Assembly: GCF_018138715.1 (NCBI RefSeq)
Contig: NZ_JAGSHX010000006.1
Coordinates: 9,548,001 to 9,612,000, forward strand
Direction: 5' to 3'
Length of the DNA: 64,000 bases
DNA from: Streptomyces asiaticus
GTDB lineage: Bacteria; Actinomycetota; Actinomycetes; Streptomycetales; Streptomycetaceae
The translations under genes and the position numbers were made by a program. The notes beneath the pieces were generated by a model. That model had not been told where the DNA came from, did not search any database, and saw nothing but the letters and a program-made list of their open reading frames with translations. Position 1 is the stretch's first letter, and every line of letters starts with the position of its first letter. Shown piece by piece: positions 6,922 to 16,430 of the stretch.

Positions 6922-8982
6922 TCAGTCCGCCGAGAGCGCGGGGTCGCTCATCCCCGCACGGCCGGTCTCCACATGCCCGGCCAGCCGGCGCAGATAGCCA
7001 CTGTCGTGGTCGGAGACCACCGACACGTCGTACCACTGGTGGCTGCGTCCGGTGCGGGCGGTGTGCACCACCCGCGCGCCCGGCCGGAGCCGGTAGTTCA
7101 CCGGCTTCTCCTTGTGGTAGCCGTCCGTGACGGTGAGCCGCACCGTCGCGTCGCCCTGGTTGACGAGGGTCAGCTTGACCTCCCCGGTCGCCCGGTCGTG
7201 ACGGGCGCTCACCTCGGGGCCCTCGCCGCCGGCGTGACCGGTGAAGTGACGCAGGAAACCGGCCGGACCGTGCACCTGGAGGTCATAGGCGCCGTTGTCC
7301 GCCGAGGAGCGCTGCCAGCTGCCGGACAGCCGGTTGCCCGCCTCGACGGTGTAGCCCCACGGCCCGCCCTCATGGCTCGCGGAGGTCACGTGGAAGTGCG
7401 CGGCGGTGCCCTTGCCGTGGTGGACGAAGTCGACCCGCAGACCGCCGTCGGCGCCGGTCGTGGCATCGGCCGACAGGTCGTACGGCAGCGGCCTGGCCGG
7501 GCGGAGCCCGGACTCCTGCCGGGGCAGCGAGGGGTTCGCCGGGAGCGCCGGCACATAGTCCGGGTGCCGCTCGTTGTCCTTGGGCCGGTAGCCGCTGGTG
7601 TCCGGCAGGGCCGGGACCTTCACATCGGTCCGGGAGAAGTCGAAGGCCTCGGTCAGATCGCCGCACACCGCCCGCCGCCACGGCGAGATGTTCGGCTCCT
7701 CGACGCCGAAGCGCTGCTCCATGAGCCGGATGACCGAGGTGTGGTCCAGCGTCTGCGAGCACACCCAGCCGCCCTTGCTCCACGGCGACACCACCAGCAT
7801 CGGCACCCGCTGCCCCAGCCCGTACGGGCCCGCGGGCTGCGAGGAGGAGCCGGCGTACAGCTCCCCGGTGGTGTCCACGGTCGAGGCGCCCCGCTTGGCG
7901 GCGGGCGCGTACGGCGGCACCACGTGGTCGAAGAAGCCGTCGTTCTCGTCGTAGGTGAGGAGCAGCGCGGTCCTGCTCCACACCTCGGGGTCGGAGGTGA
8001 GCGCGTCCAGCACCTGGGCGATGTACCAGGCGCCGTAGTTGGCGGGCCAGTTGGGGTGCTCGGTGAAGGCTTCGGGGGCCGCGATCCAGGAGATCTGCGG
8101 CAGCTTGCCGGCCTTCACATCGGCCCGCAGGACGTCGAAGAAGCCGTCGCCGTTCTTGGCGTCGGTACCGGTGCGGGCCTTGTCGTACAGCGGGTCGCCG
8201 GGCTTGGCGTCGCGGTACTGGTTGAAGTACAGCAGCGAGTTGTCGCCGTAGTTGCCGCGGTAGGCGTCGTCGATCCAGCCCCAGCCGCCCTTGGCGTCGA
8301 GCCCGTCGCCGATGTCCTGGTAGACCTTCCAGGAGATCCCGGCCTTCTCCAGGCGCTCGGGGTAGGTGGTCCAGCCGTAGCCGGCCTCCGCGTTGTCCAG
8401 CACCGGGCCGCCGCCCTTGCCGTCGTTCCCGGTGTAACCGGACCACAGGTAGTAGCGGTTGGGGTCCGTGGAGCCGATGAACGAGCAGTGGTAGGCGTCG
8501 CAGATGGTGAAGGCGTCGGCCAGCGCGTAGTGGAACGGAATGTCCTCGCGGGTCAGATACGCCATGGTGGTGGCCGACTTCGAGGGCACCCACTTGTCGT
8601 ACGCGCCGTCGTTGAACGCCACATGGCCGTCGCCCCAGCCGTGCGGCAGGTCCTGGAGGAACTGGAGCCCGAGGTCGTTCACCTCGGGGCGGAACGGCAG
8701 GACCTCCTTGGAGCCGTCGGACTGGTGCCACACCGGCTTGCCGCTGGGCAGCCGCACCGGTCGCGGATCGCCGAATCCCCGTACCCCGCGCAGGCTGCCG
8801 AAGTAGTGGTCGAACGAGCGGTTCTCCTGCATCAGCACGACGATGTGCTCGATGTCCCGCAGGCTTCCGGTCCGGCGGTTCGCCGGAATCTCCGCGGCGC
8901 GGGCGATGCTGGCGGAGAGGAGGGACATGGCCGTGCCGGTGCCGGCAAGTTGCATGAATCTTCGACGGTCTATGGAGGTCAT
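6922..8982 (-). CDS. Tat-exported phosphocholine-type phospholipase C
   Basis: 686 aa from the ATG at 8982, chosen because it directly gives a Tat signal (residues 1-30: MTSIDRRRFMQLAGTGTAM...ARA). The catalytic phosphoesterase domain follows at once (IEHIVVLMQENRSFDHYFG, then LTYDENDGFFDHV). The last ~200 residues look like the paired C-terminal domains of bacterial non-hemolytic phospholipases C. The expected role is extracellular hydrolysis of phospholipid head groups for phosphate or carbon. It is convergent with the AraC gene and has its own promoter region (8983-9377). The exact substrate is not readable from sequence. Confidence 0.92.
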   Translation of the reverse strand: MTSIDRRRFMQLAGTGTAMSLLSASIARAAEIPANRRTGSLRDIEHIVVLMQENRSFDHYFGSLRGVRGFGDPRPVRLPSGKPVWHQSDGSKEVLPFRPEVNDLGLQFLQDLPHGWGDGHVAFNDGAYDKWVPSKSATTMAYLTREDIPFHYALADAFTICDAYHCSFIGSTDPNRYYLWSGYTGNDGKGGGPVLDNAEAGYGWTTYPERLEKAGISWKVYQDIGDGLDAKGGWGWIDDAYRGNYGDNSLLYFNQYRDAKPGDPLYDKARTGTDAKNGDGFFDVLRADVKAGKLPQISWIAAPEAFTEHPNWPANYGAWYIAQVLDALTSDPEVWSRTALLLTYDENDGFFDHVVPPYAPAAKRGASTVDTTGELYAGSSSQPAGPYGLGQRVPMLVVSPWSKGGWVCSQTLDHTSVIRLMEQRFGVEEPNISPWRRAVCGDLTEAFDFSRTDVKVPALPDTSGYRPKDNERHPDYVPALPANPSLPRQESGLRPARPLPYDLSADATTGADGGLRVDFVHHGKGTAAHFHVTSASHEGGPWGYTVEAGNRLSGSWQRSSADNGAYDLQVHGPAGFLRHFTGHAGGEGPEVSARHDRATGEVKLTLVNQGDATVRLTVTDGYHKEKPVNYRLRPGARVVHTARTGRSHQWYDVSVVSDHDSGYLRRLAGHVETGRAGMSDPALSAD

Positions 8983-9377
8983 GACGCTCCGGTCTCCTGT
9001 GGCGTTCGAAGGGAAGCGGGGGAACCGGTGCAGTCTCTTCCGCCAAGCCGGTACGGACAACGGCACATGGGCGAAACGGCGGGAAAGGCTGCGTAAATCT
9101 TGGCCGCGGGCCGCAACCTTGTCGCGACCCCTCCCACATGCCCGTACGGGCCGCGCACCGGACCGATGTGACGCATAACGCACCCTATGGACCCGCATCC
9201 ATGGGGGCGAACTCCGTTTCGCTGTGCCGAGGAGGGGCACGCGCACAGTGTGCTTCGGACCGGAGGCACGCCATGGGAGCAGCCCGGCTGCGCAAGGCGT
9301 GTTCACGGTCGCCCGAGTTGTCCGGATTGTCAGAGCCTGTGGTGACACCGATACGACAGCCCAAGGGAGACCAGCCC
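8983..9377. other. Divergent intergenic region, phospholipase C / sigma factor
   Basis: This 395-base region holds the promoters for the leftward phospholipase and the rightward sigma factor. No phosphate (PHO) box could be recognised with confidence. No sequence matching the SigB/SigF-type GTTT-N14-16-GGGTAY pattern was found by eye. Short open frames here lack coding character. Confidence 0.35.
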
Positions 9378-10196
9378 ATGACGTCCGCACGAGCACACCC
9401 CCGAGCACACCCCCGAGCACACTCCAAGCACGCACACGACGACGCCCCCGACACCTCCGCCGACTTCCGCCGGATCGCCGATCTGCCGGACGGTCAGGAG
9501 AAGGAGACCCTGCGGCAGGATGTCGTCCGGGCCTGGATGCCGATGGCCGAGCGCATCGCCTCACAGTTCCGCAACCGCGGTGAAAGCTCCGAGGATCTGC
9601 GGCAGGTGGCCATGGTCGGCCTGGTCAAGGCGGTCAAGCGCTATGAGCCGGACCGGGGTTCGGCCTTCGAGAGCTACGCCGTCCCGACCGTGGTCGGCGA
9701 GGTCAAGCGGCACTTCCGCGACCATATGTGGGGTCTGCACGTCCCGCGCCGGGTCCAGGAGCTGCGCAACCGGGTCCGCACCGCCATCCAGGAGCTGACC
9801 CGTTCACCGGACGACCGCTCGCCCAGCGTCAAGGACATCGCCCGGCACACCGGCATGACCGAGGAGGACGTCCTCGTCGGCATGGAGGCGCTCGACAGCT
9901 TCCGCACGCTGTCGCTGGACGCCGCACTGCGCGGCGCGGACGACGGCTACGCGCTGGTGGACACCCTCGGCGCCACCGAGTCCTCCTATGAGCGGGTGGT
10001 CCAGCGCGAATCCCTCAAGCCGTGCCTGCGCAGGCTTCCCGAGCGCGAGCGGGAAATTCTCTACCTGCGGTTCTTCTGCGACGAGACCCAGAGCCGGATC
10101 GCCGATCGGCTCGGCATCTCCCAGATGCATGTCTCCCGGCTCATCAACCGCACCTGCGCCCGTCTGGGGCAGGAGGTCGGAGCCCGTGCCGCGTGA
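9378..10196 (+). CDS. SigB/SigF-family RNA polymerase sigma factor
   Basis: 272 aa from the ATG at 9378, behind GGGAGA. A His/Arg-rich tail (RAHPRAHPRAHSKHAH), encoded by a small tandem repeat, precedes regions 2-4. Region 2 includes SSEDLRQVAMVGLVKAVKRY and AFESYAVPTVVGEVKRHFRD. Region 3 has SPSVKDIARHTGMTEEDV, and region 4 has LPEREREILYLRFF with a recognition helix QSRIADRLGISQMHVSRLI. This is the general-stress/sporulation group of Streptomyces sigma factors. No anti-sigma or anti-anti-sigma gene is adjacent, so it is an orphan copy whose control is not evident here. Confidence 0.93.
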   Translation: MTSARAHPRAHPRAHSKHAHDDAPDTSADFRRIADLPDGQEKETLRQDVVRAWMPMAERIASQFRNRGESSEDLRQVAMVGLVKAVKRYEPDRGSAFESYAVPTVVGEVKRHFRDHMWGLHVPRRVQELRNRVRTAIQELTRSPDDRSPSVKDIARHTGMTEEDVLVGMEALDSFRTLSLDAALRGADDGYALVDTLGATESSYERVVQRESLKPCLRRLPEREREILYLRFFCDETQSRIADRLGISQMHVSRLINRTCARLGQEVGARAA

Positions 10197-10283
10197 CGCC
10201 CACGCCCTCGGCCCTGACGCCGCCCCTCCGGGTCCCCACCCCGGGCACGATCACTCATGGCGACGCGCGCCTATCGTTGAGGT

Positions 10284-11396
10284 ATGCACGACACGGCGGT
10301 GACGCTGTTCCTCTGCGGCGACGTGATGCTCGCCCGCGGGGTCGACCAGATCCTGCCGCATCCGGGCGATCCGGAGCTCCATGAGCCCTACATCCGTGAC
10401 TCCCGTGCCTATGTGGAGCTGGCCGAGGAGGCCAACGGCCCGATCCCGCGCCCGGTGGACTTCTCCTGGCCCTGGGGCGACGCCCTGGCGGTGCTGGACG
10501 AGGAGGCGCCCGGGGTGCGGGTGATCAACCTGGAGACGAGCGTCACCCGCAGTGATGAGTTCGCCCCGGGGAAGGACGTCCACTACCGGATGAGCCCGGA
10601 CAACCTCCCCTGTCTGACCGCGGTCCGGCCCGATGTCTGCGTCCTGGCCAACAACCATGTGCTCGACGCCGGCAGGCGCGGGCTCGACGAGACGCTCGAC
10701 TCCCTGGCCGCCGCCGGGCTCCGGGTGGCCGGAGCGGGCCGTGACGCGGCCGCCGCGCGGCGCCCCGCCGCCGTCCCGGCCGGGGACCACCGCCGGGTGC
10801 TGGTCTTCTCGTTCGGCGCGGCCTCCAGCGGCATTCCGGGCCGGTGGGCCGCGACGGAGGGGCGGTCCGGGGTCGACTTCCTGCCCGAGCTGTCGGACGC
10901 CCGCGCGCACGCGATCACCGTCCGCGTACGGCAGCTCAAGCGCCCCGGCGACCTCGCCGTCGCCTCGGTGCACTGGGGCGGCAACTGGGGGTACGGCGTC
11001 TCACCGGACCAGGTCCACTTCGCCCACGCCCTGATCGACGGCGGTGTAGACCTCGTCCACGGCCACTCCTCCCACCACCCCCGCCCCCTCGAGGTGTACC
11101 GCGGCAAGCTGGTCCTCTACGGCTGCGGCGACATGGTCGACGACTACGAGGGCATCGGCGGCTACGAGCGGTACCGCGACGATCTGCGGCTGCTCTACTT
11201 CCCCGAGCTGGACCCGGACACCGGCCGTCTGCTGAACCTGCGCATGGTGCCCCTGCGGTCACGGCGGATGCGGCTGGAGCGCCCCGGCCACGAGGACGCC
11301 GCATGGCTGGGCGGAACCCTCGACCGGGTCGGGGCCTTCCTCGGCTCGCACATCGACGTCCGGCCCGATGACGTCCTCACCCTGCGCGGGCCCTGA
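10284..11396 (+). CDS. CapA-family (poly-gamma-glutamate synthesis-type) protein
   Basis: 370 aa with the CapA metallophosphoesterase-like fold: LFLCGDVMLARGVDQ at residues 8-22, VCVLANNHVLDAG at about 120, VASVHWGGNWGYG at about 230, and DLVHGHSSHHPRPLEVY then YGCGDMVDDYEG. No signal peptide or membrane segment is seen, unlike membrane-bound CapA of capsule operons. No capB/capC genes are nearby, so a role in polyglutamate is unsupported. It stands alone, 87 bp after the sigma factor gene. Its stop lies in a perfect 27-bp tandem duplication. Confidence 0.85.
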   Translation: MHDTAVTLFLCGDVMLARGVDQILPHPGDPELHEPYIRDSRAYVELAEEANGPIPRPVDFSWPWGDALAVLDEEAPGVRVINLETSVTRSDEFAPGKDVHYRMSPDNLPCLTAVRPDVCVLANNHVLDAGRRGLDETLDSLAAAGLRVAGAGRDAAAARRPAAVPAGDHRRVLVFSFGAASSGIPGRWAATEGRSGVDFLPELSDARAHAITVRVRQLKRPGDLAVASVHWGGNWGYGVSPDQVHFAHALIDGGVDLVHGHSSHHPRPLEVYRGKLVLYGCGDMVDDYEGIGGYERYRDDLRLLYFPELDPDTGRLLNLRMVPLRSRRMRLERPGHEDAAWLGGTLDRVGAFLGSHIDVRPDDVLTLRGP

Positions 11397-11432
11397 CCCC
11401 GCCGGACCCTGCGCGGGCCCTGACCCCGCCGG
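11379..11432 (+). repeat. 27-bp perfect tandem duplication over the capA-like stop codon
   Basis: Two adjacent identical 27-base units occupy 11379-11405 and 11406-11432. Each contains CCCTGACCCC with the TGA. The first TGA (11394-11396) is the stop of the CapA-like gene, and the second is in frame with it. The second unit ends beside the stop of the convergent membrane protein (11434). Confidence 0.9.
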
Positions 11433-11433
11433 G

Positions 11434-12453
11434 TCAGACGATCTTCCAGCGGACCAGTCCGCCCAGCACCAGCGCCCCGGGGATCAGCGGCAGCCACACC
11501 GTGATGAAGCGGTACGCCAGCACCGTGGACGTGGCCGACTCGACCGGCGCCCCCGCCGCCACCAGCGCGATGACCAGCGCCGCGTCGACCGAGCCGATAC
11601 CACCGGGGGCGGGGACGACGGCGGCCACCGCCGTGGCGGCCAGATACGCGAGCATCACATGGGCCGGCCGCACCTCGAGCTCCAGCGCCAGCGCGACCGC
11701 CACCAGCCCCGTCGCCTGGAGCAGCGGAAACGCCAGCGAACCACCCCACAGCGCCAGCGCCCTGGACGGCCGCATATGCAGCGAACGGGCGTCGGCCAGC
11801 GCGGTGCGCAGGAACGTCACCACGAGCCGGCGCACCGGACGGATCAGCGCCACCCCGGCCACCAGCACCCCGGCCGCCGCCACCACCCCGGCCACCACCG
11901 TCCCGCTCACCGACTCCGGGAGCAGCGGGCCCAGCCGCAGCGCCTCGGGAAACGCCACCAGCAGCACCAGCAGCAACCCCACCCGGGCCGTGGCCTCCGC
12001 CAGGAAGTACAGGGCGAGCGCCGCCGAGGAGCGGGCGGGCGGCAGCCCGCAGCCCGTCATGAACCGGATGTTGACCGCGCTGGCGCCGATCCCCGACGGC
12101 AGCAGGTGGTTGGCCGCCCCCGCGGCGAACTGGGTGGCGAACAGCCGCCTGGCCGGCAGCCGCTCCAGCACCGTGCCCTGCCGGGCGAACGACACCGCCA
12201 CCCAGCCCAGCCCGGTGGTCGCCACCGCCGTCAGCAGCCAGTACGGATTGGCGGTGAACATCTGACGGGCTCCGGAGCCGATCAGCGACCGGTGCTGGAC
12301 CACCCAGACGGCCACGACGAGCAGCGGCAGCAGACACAGGATCTGGCGCAGCGGCAGCCGCCGGTACAGAGGCCGGCGCCCCGCCTGCTCCGCGGGCCGG
12401 TCCAGGGGCTGCTCCGCGGGGCGCGGCATCGCTTCAGGCATCGGTCCGGACAC
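11434..12453 (-). CDS. YbhN/UPF0104 (LPG synthase TM domain-like) membrane protein
   Basis: 339 aa, almost entirely hydrophobic, with about eight transmembrane helices. Family blocks are AAGAANHLLPSGIGASAVNIRFM at about residues 115-137 and AVVPAPGGIGSVDAALVIALV near 280. The aminoacyltransferase domain of true lysyl-PG synthases is absent. These flippase-like proteins often sit with polyprenol-dependent glycosyltransferases. Here the gene follows a GT87 and an MptB-like gene in the same direction (gap of 9 nt), so a role in lipid-linked mannan export or assembly is likely but inferred. Confidence 0.85.
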   Translation of the reverse strand: MSGPMPEAMPRPAEQPLDRPAEQAGRRPLYRRLPLRQILCLLPLLVVAVWVVQHRSLIGSGARQMFTANPYWLLTAVATTGLGWVAVSFARQGTVLERLPARRLFATQFAAGAANHLLPSGIGASAVNIRFMTGCGLPPARSSAALALYFLAEATARVGLLLVLLVAFPEALRLGPLLPESVSGTVVAGVVAAAGVLVAGVALIRPVRRLVVTFLRTALADARSLHMRPSRALALWGGSLAFPLLQATGLVAVALALELEVRPAHVMLAYLAATAVAAVVPAPGGIGSVDAALVIALVAAGAPVESATSTVLAYRFITVWLPLIPGALVLGGLVRWKIV

Positions 12454-12462
12454 TCCTGTCGG

Positions 12463-13680
12463 TCATGGGATACGTGCCGGATATGGCTCTTGACCCAGCA
12501 TCGTCGCGGAACGCGCACCGCGCAGCGGGAGCGCGATCAGCAGGCCGAGGCAGATCCACACATAGGTGTTGCTGCCGAGGAAGCCGTCCACCCCGGTGGA
12601 GTCGAACCGCCACAGCCACACCACACTGCTGCACAGCAGCACGTACACCACCGCACCGACCTGGAGCAGCAGCCTGCGCCGGGCCGGTGGCGCGTCCGGC
12701 CGCAGCCCGCTGTCGACCAGCACCGCCAGGGCCGGAATCAGCCACACCAGATGGTGCACCCAGGTGATCGGGCTGATCAGACAGGCGGTCACCCCGGTCA
12801 GCGCGAACCCGGCCCGCTCGTCCCCGACGGCCACCGCGCAGCGCACCCGGTGCGCCCAGACGGCCAGCACCGCGAGCACCCCGAGCGCCCACACCACCCC
12901 GCTCGGCGGCACCGGATCGAACAGCCGGGCCAGCACCCCTTCCCACGACTGGTTGGAGACGTAGGAGAGCACCCCGATCCGGTCGGTGTCCCACAGCGCC
13001 TCGGTCCAGTAGACCCGTGAGGCCCCGGGCGCCACCGCCAGGGCCAGCAGGGTGGCGGCCGCGGCGGTGCCCGTGGCGGTCGCGGCGGCACGCCACCGCC
13101 GGGTGATCAGCAGATAGCCGATGAAGATCGCCGGGGTGAGCTTGATGGCGGCGGCGAGCCCGATGCCGCAGCCGGCGAACCGGCCATGCCCCGTGGACAG
13201 CAGCCAGGCGTCGAAGAACACCAGCACCAGCAGCAGCAGATTGACCTGCCCGAAGCTGAAGGTGTCCCGCACCGGCTCCAGCAGGACGAACAGGCAGGCC
13301 GCCACCACGAAGGCGAACCACTTGTTCCAGCCGTGCCGCCGGACGATCGGCCCGATCAGCCAGGTGAGCAGGATGGCCGAGGCGGCCACGTTGAGCACCA
13401 TGCTCAGGGTGATCGCGGCCGGCCAGGTGAACAGGGCCATCGGCAGCATGCACAGCGCGGCGAAGGGCGGATAGGTGAAGCCGTAGTCCGCCCCGTCCGC
13501 GCCGGGGATGGTGAAGTCGTAGATACGGCCGTCCCGCAGCCAGTGGCCCACGGCGTCGTAGTAGACGTTGAGGTCGAACCAGTGCCGGTGCAGCGGGACG
13601 AAGGCCAGGAACAGCGCCACCGCCACGGTCAGGGCGAGCGCCAGGACCAGCCGTCCACGCGATGTGGTGGGCCCCGTCAT
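12463..13680 (-). CDS. GT87-family polyprenol-dependent mannosyltransferase
   Basis: 405 aa, with about ten predicted membrane helices. The start at 13680 was chosen because its ATG overlaps the TGA of the upstream MptB-like gene (ATGA at 13677-13680), implying translational coupling. The GT-C pattern is present: an acidic motif in the first extracytoplasmic loop (FDLNVYYDAVGHW) followed by TYPPFAALCMLP, then CGIGLAAAIKLTPAIFIGYL. The family transfers mannose from polyprenyl phosphate outside the membrane, as in PIM, lipomannan or glycoprotein synthesis. It is the second gene of a three-gene operon (13677-15167, this gene, 11434-12453). Confidence 0.87.
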   Translation of the reverse strand: MTGPTTSRGRLVLALALTVAVALFLAFVPLHRHWFDLNVYYDAVGHWLRDGRIYDFTIPGADGADYGFTYPPFAALCMLPMALFTWPAAITLSMVLNVAASAILLTWLIGPIVRRHGWNKWFAFVVAACLFVLLEPVRDTFSFGQVNLLLLVLVFFDAWLLSTGHGRFAGCGIGLAAAIKLTPAIFIGYLLITRRWRAAATATGTAAAATLLALAVAPGASRVYWTEALWDTDRIGVLSYVSNQSWEGVLARLFDPVPPSGVVWALGVLAVLAVWAHRVRCAVAVGDERAGFALTGVTACLISPITWVHHLVWLIPALAVLVDSGLRPDAPPARRRLLLQVGAVVYVLLCSSVVWLWRFDSTGVDGFLGSNTYVWICLGLLIALPLRGARSATMLGQEPYPARIP

Positions 13681-15167
13681 GCCGAACGCTCCGATCGGTG
13701 GCCGCCGGAGACGGCGGGCAGCGCGTTGCCGGTGGCGAACCCCGGCGTATGCCGTACGCACCACAGCGCGCACACCGCCAGCGCACCCCCGCACACGGCG
13801 TACGTCAGCTGCCGCGAATCCGGCGCGAACCCATTGGGCAGCACGGCCAGCGCGAGCACCCCGCTCCCGGCCACCACCGCCTTGCGCACCGTTCCGCCGG
13901 GACCGGCCGCCGCGATCACGAACAGCCCCCACAGCACGTACCAGGGCCGGATCGCCGGGCCCAGCACGGCCACCGCGATCAGGCTCAGCCCCAGCGCGTA
14001 CACCGGCCGGGGCCGGGGCGGGCGCAGCCAGGCGGCCCCGATGGCCACGGCGGTGGCCAGCAGCCCCAGACCGTGCCACGCGGGCGCGGCCAGCGGCGCC
14101 AGTCCGCTGCCGACGGCCTCCAGCAGGGCGCCGGTGGCGCGGCCGAGCGTGCTGGTCAGCGCCCAGTTGTCCGGTGAGGCCGGGATGGTGAGCGCGGAGA
14201 TCCAGCCGTAGCCGGTGCCGGTGACGGCCGTCGCCACTCCCGTGGTGGCCAGGGACAGCGCGGCGGTGGCCGCCACGGCGCCGACGCGGCGCCTGCGGCC
14301 CTCCACCCGGCGCGCCCACAGCGTGGCGACCGCCAGCAGCCCCAGCGCGGCCGGGGCCTTGACCAGGGCGGCGAGCGTGACCAGCACCGCGCCACAGGCC
14401 GGCCATCGGCCCGTCGCGGCCACCAACCCGGCCCCGAGCAGCCCGAGCATCACGGCATCATTGTGCGCCCCACCCACCAGATGCAGCAGCAGGAGCGGGT
14501 TGAGACCGCCCAGCCACAGGGCGGCGCTCGGGTCGGTGCCGCAGCGGCGGGCCAGAACGGGCAGTGCGAGCACCATCAGCGCCACCCCGAGCAGCGCGAT
14601 CAGCCGCAGCCCGATCACCCCGAGCGACGGCTCGGCGCGCGAGGCATGAGCGATGGCCGATTCGAAGGCCAGCGAGACCGGGCCGTACGGCGTCGGGGTG
14701 TGCTGCCACACCGGCGCCACCTCGTCCGCCAGCGGCCCGCCGAGGCGGATGGGGCCGTGGGTGTAGACGTCGATGCGGGCGTGCACCATGGCGCCCTGGG
14801 CGAGGTAGCTGTACACATCCCGGCTGAACAGCGGCGGCCCGGGCAGCAGGGGAGCCGCCCAGGTGGCGAGCGTGATCAGCAGGGAGCGGGGGCCGGGCGG
14901 CTTCGGCCCGCGCACCTCGCGCCCCAGCAGCCACCACGCCGCGATCAGCAGCACCAGCCCGAAGTAGGTGCTGATCAGCCCGAGCGCCTCTCTCCCGGAG
15001 TCAGGGGTGAGGGCGTTCCCCACCGGTAGCGCTCCGGCCGTCGCTCCGCCCGCTGCCAGGGCCAGCGACCCGGCGAGCCCGAGGAGCCGGCAGTGACCAG
15101 GAGCGACGGCGACACGTTGAAGGAGAAGACGACGGACCAGCACCTGGCCAGCCTCGCGAGAGCGCAT
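13677..15167 (-). CDS. MptB-like polyprenol phosphomannose alpha-1,6-mannosyltransferase
   Basis: Up to 496 aa, strongly hydrophobic. It carries the MptA/MptB family features GPPLFSRDVYSYLAQGAMVH (acidic-aromatic motif at about residues 118-137), TPTPYGPVSLAFESAI and LLLHLVGGAHNDAVMLGLLG. In mycobacteria the family extends the mannan core of lipomannan; Streptomyces have homologues. The first ~28 residues are not hydrophobic and look unlike the family, so an internal GTG (VLVRRLL) could be the true start. It leads the operon with GT87 and the YbhN-like protein, 21 nt downstream of the reductase gene stop. Confidence 0.87.
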   Translation of the reverse strand: MRSREAGQVLVRRLLLQRVAVAPGHCRLLGLAGSLALAAGGATAGALPVGNALTPDSGREALGLISTYFGLVLLIAAWWLLGREVRGPKPPGPRSLLITLATWAAPLLPGPPLFSRDVYSYLAQGAMVHARIDVYTHGPIRLGGPLADEVAPVWQHTPTPYGPVSLAFESAIAHASRAEPSLGVIGLRLIALLGVALMVLALPVLARRCGTDPSAALWLGGLNPLLLLHLVGGAHNDAVMLGLLGAGLVAATGRWPACGAVLVTLAALVKAPAALGLLAVATLWARRVEGRRRRVGAVAATAALSLATTGVATAVTGTGYGWISALTIPASPDNWALTSTLGRATGALLEAVGSGLAPLAAPAWHGLGLLATAVAIGAAWLRPPRPRPVYALGLSLIAVAVLGPAIRPWYVLWGLFVIAAAGPGGTVRKAVVAGSGVLALAVLPNGFAPDSRQLTYAVCGGALAVCALWCVRHTPGFATGNALPAVSGGHRSERSA

Positions 15168-15188
15168 GGCCGGAAATTGACGTCGCGG

Positions 15189-16430
15189 TCACCGGAGACT
15201 GGCCGAGAGGTGTCGGCCGGGCCACACCGCCTGGGGAGCGGGCAGGATCGATGCCCACGGTGCCCGGTCAACCACGAGTTGACGCAGTTTGCGCAGCTCG
15301 CAGGGGCTGTTCCAGCCGAGGACCCCGACCACCCGGCCCCGGTGTCCATAGGCGACGACGAAGTGGCCGCCCTCGAGCTCGCCGTGGAGCACGGCGAGTT
15401 CGGCGTCGGCGGGGAAGATGCCGTACGCCTGGATATGGGCGTCGTACTGATCGGTCCAGAAGTACGGCACGGGGGCGAACGGCTGGTTCTCGCCGAGCAC
15501 GTTGTGGGCGACGGCCCGCGCCTGTTCCGTGGCGTTCAGCCGGTGTTCCAGCCGCATCCGGCAGCCGAAGTGGTTGTTGTGCCACGAGGCGACATCACCG
15601 GCCGCGTAGACGCCCGGCGCCGCGCGGCAGGTGGGATCGCATTCGACACCGTTGCGCAGCTCAAGGCCGGATCCGGCCAGCCAGCCGATCGCCGGGGCGG
15701 CGCCGATGGCGACCACCACGACATCGGCGTCCAGCAGTGTGTCGTCGGTGAGTTCGAGACCGGTCACCCGGCCGCCGGACTCGAAGAACCGCCGTACCCC
15801 GGTGCCACAGCGCATGGACACCCCGTTCTTCTTGTGCAACTGCCCGACCAGGGCGGCTATCCGATCGCCGAACTGCCGCCGCATCGGCACCGGCCGGGGG
15901 TCGATCATGGTGACGTCCAGCCGCATCCTGCGGGCCGCCGCCGCGGCCTCCGAGCCGAGGAAGCCCGCGCCGACCACCGCCACCCTCGCACCCGGCTTGC
16001 GGCGCAGATCGGCGCGCAGGGCGAGGGCGTCGTCGAGGGTGCGCAGCAGATGCACCCCGGCCAGATGGTGGGCGCCGGGCAGGCTGTTGGGGGTGACACC
16101 GGTGGCGATGACCAGGGCGTCGTAGGAGACGCTGGCACCGCCGTCCAGCACCACCCGGCGGGCGGCGGTGTCCAGGCCGCTGGCGGAGCTGCCGAACAGC
16201 AGCCGCGCGTCGAGGGCGGACAGCTCCTCGTCGGTGCGCAGCTTGATCCGGTCCGGCTCCCAGGTGCCCGCCAGGATCTGCTTGGACAACGGCGGGCGGT
16301 TGTAGGGGGTGTGGGGCTCGTCGCCGATGAGGGTGAGCCTTCCGTCGTACCCCTCGGTGCGCAGTGTGACCGCCGCGGTGAGCCCCGCGACCGAGGCACC
16401 CACGATCACGACGTTCCGCGGTGTGCTCAC
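15189..16430 (-). CDS. FAD-dependent ferredoxin reductase (rubredoxin-reductase type)
   Basis: 413 aa from a GTG that overlaps the ferredoxin stop (GTGA, 16427-16430). It has an N-terminal FAD Rossmann motif (VVIVGASVAGLTAAVTLR) and HTPYNRPPLSKQIL typical of this family. A second NAD(P)H Rossmann motif (VAVVGAGFLGSEAAAAAR) lies at about residue 150, and the FAD-binding PGVYAAGDVASW at about 275-290. It transfers electrons from NAD(P)H to the 3Fe-4S ferredoxin encoded just upstream. Such pairs serve P450s, but no P450 is adjacent. The nearest intact one in the window is at 35071. Confidence 0.92.
   Translation of the reverse strand: MSTPRNVVIVGASVAGLTAAVTLRTEGYDGRLTLIGDEPHTPYNRPPLSKQILAGTWEPDRIKLRTDEELSALDARLLFGSSASGLDTAARRVVLDGGASVSYDALVIATGVTPNSLPGAHHLAGVHLLRTLDDALALRADLRRKPGARVAVVGAGFLGSEAAAAARRMRLDVTMIDPRPVPMRRQFGDRIAALVGQLHKKNGVSMRCGTGVRRFFESGGRVTGLELTDDTLLDADVVVVAIGAAPAIGWLAGSGLELRNGVECDPTCRAAPGVYAAGDVASWHNNHFGCRMRLEHRLNATEQARAVAHNVLGENQPFAPVPYFWTDQYDAHIQAYGIFPADAELAVLHGELEGGHFVVAYGHRGRVVGVLGWNSPCELRKLRQLVVDRAPWASILPAPQAVWPGRHLSASLR

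Noticed and set aside
6973..9096. A plus-strand open frame opposite the phospholipase C gene
   Set aside because: The minus strand carries a complete Tat phospholipase C, and the opposite frame has shadow composition.
9378..9440. CGAGCACACCCC tandem repeat at the sigma factor start
   Set aside because: It simply encodes the RAHP repeats of the N-terminal tail; no separate element is needed.
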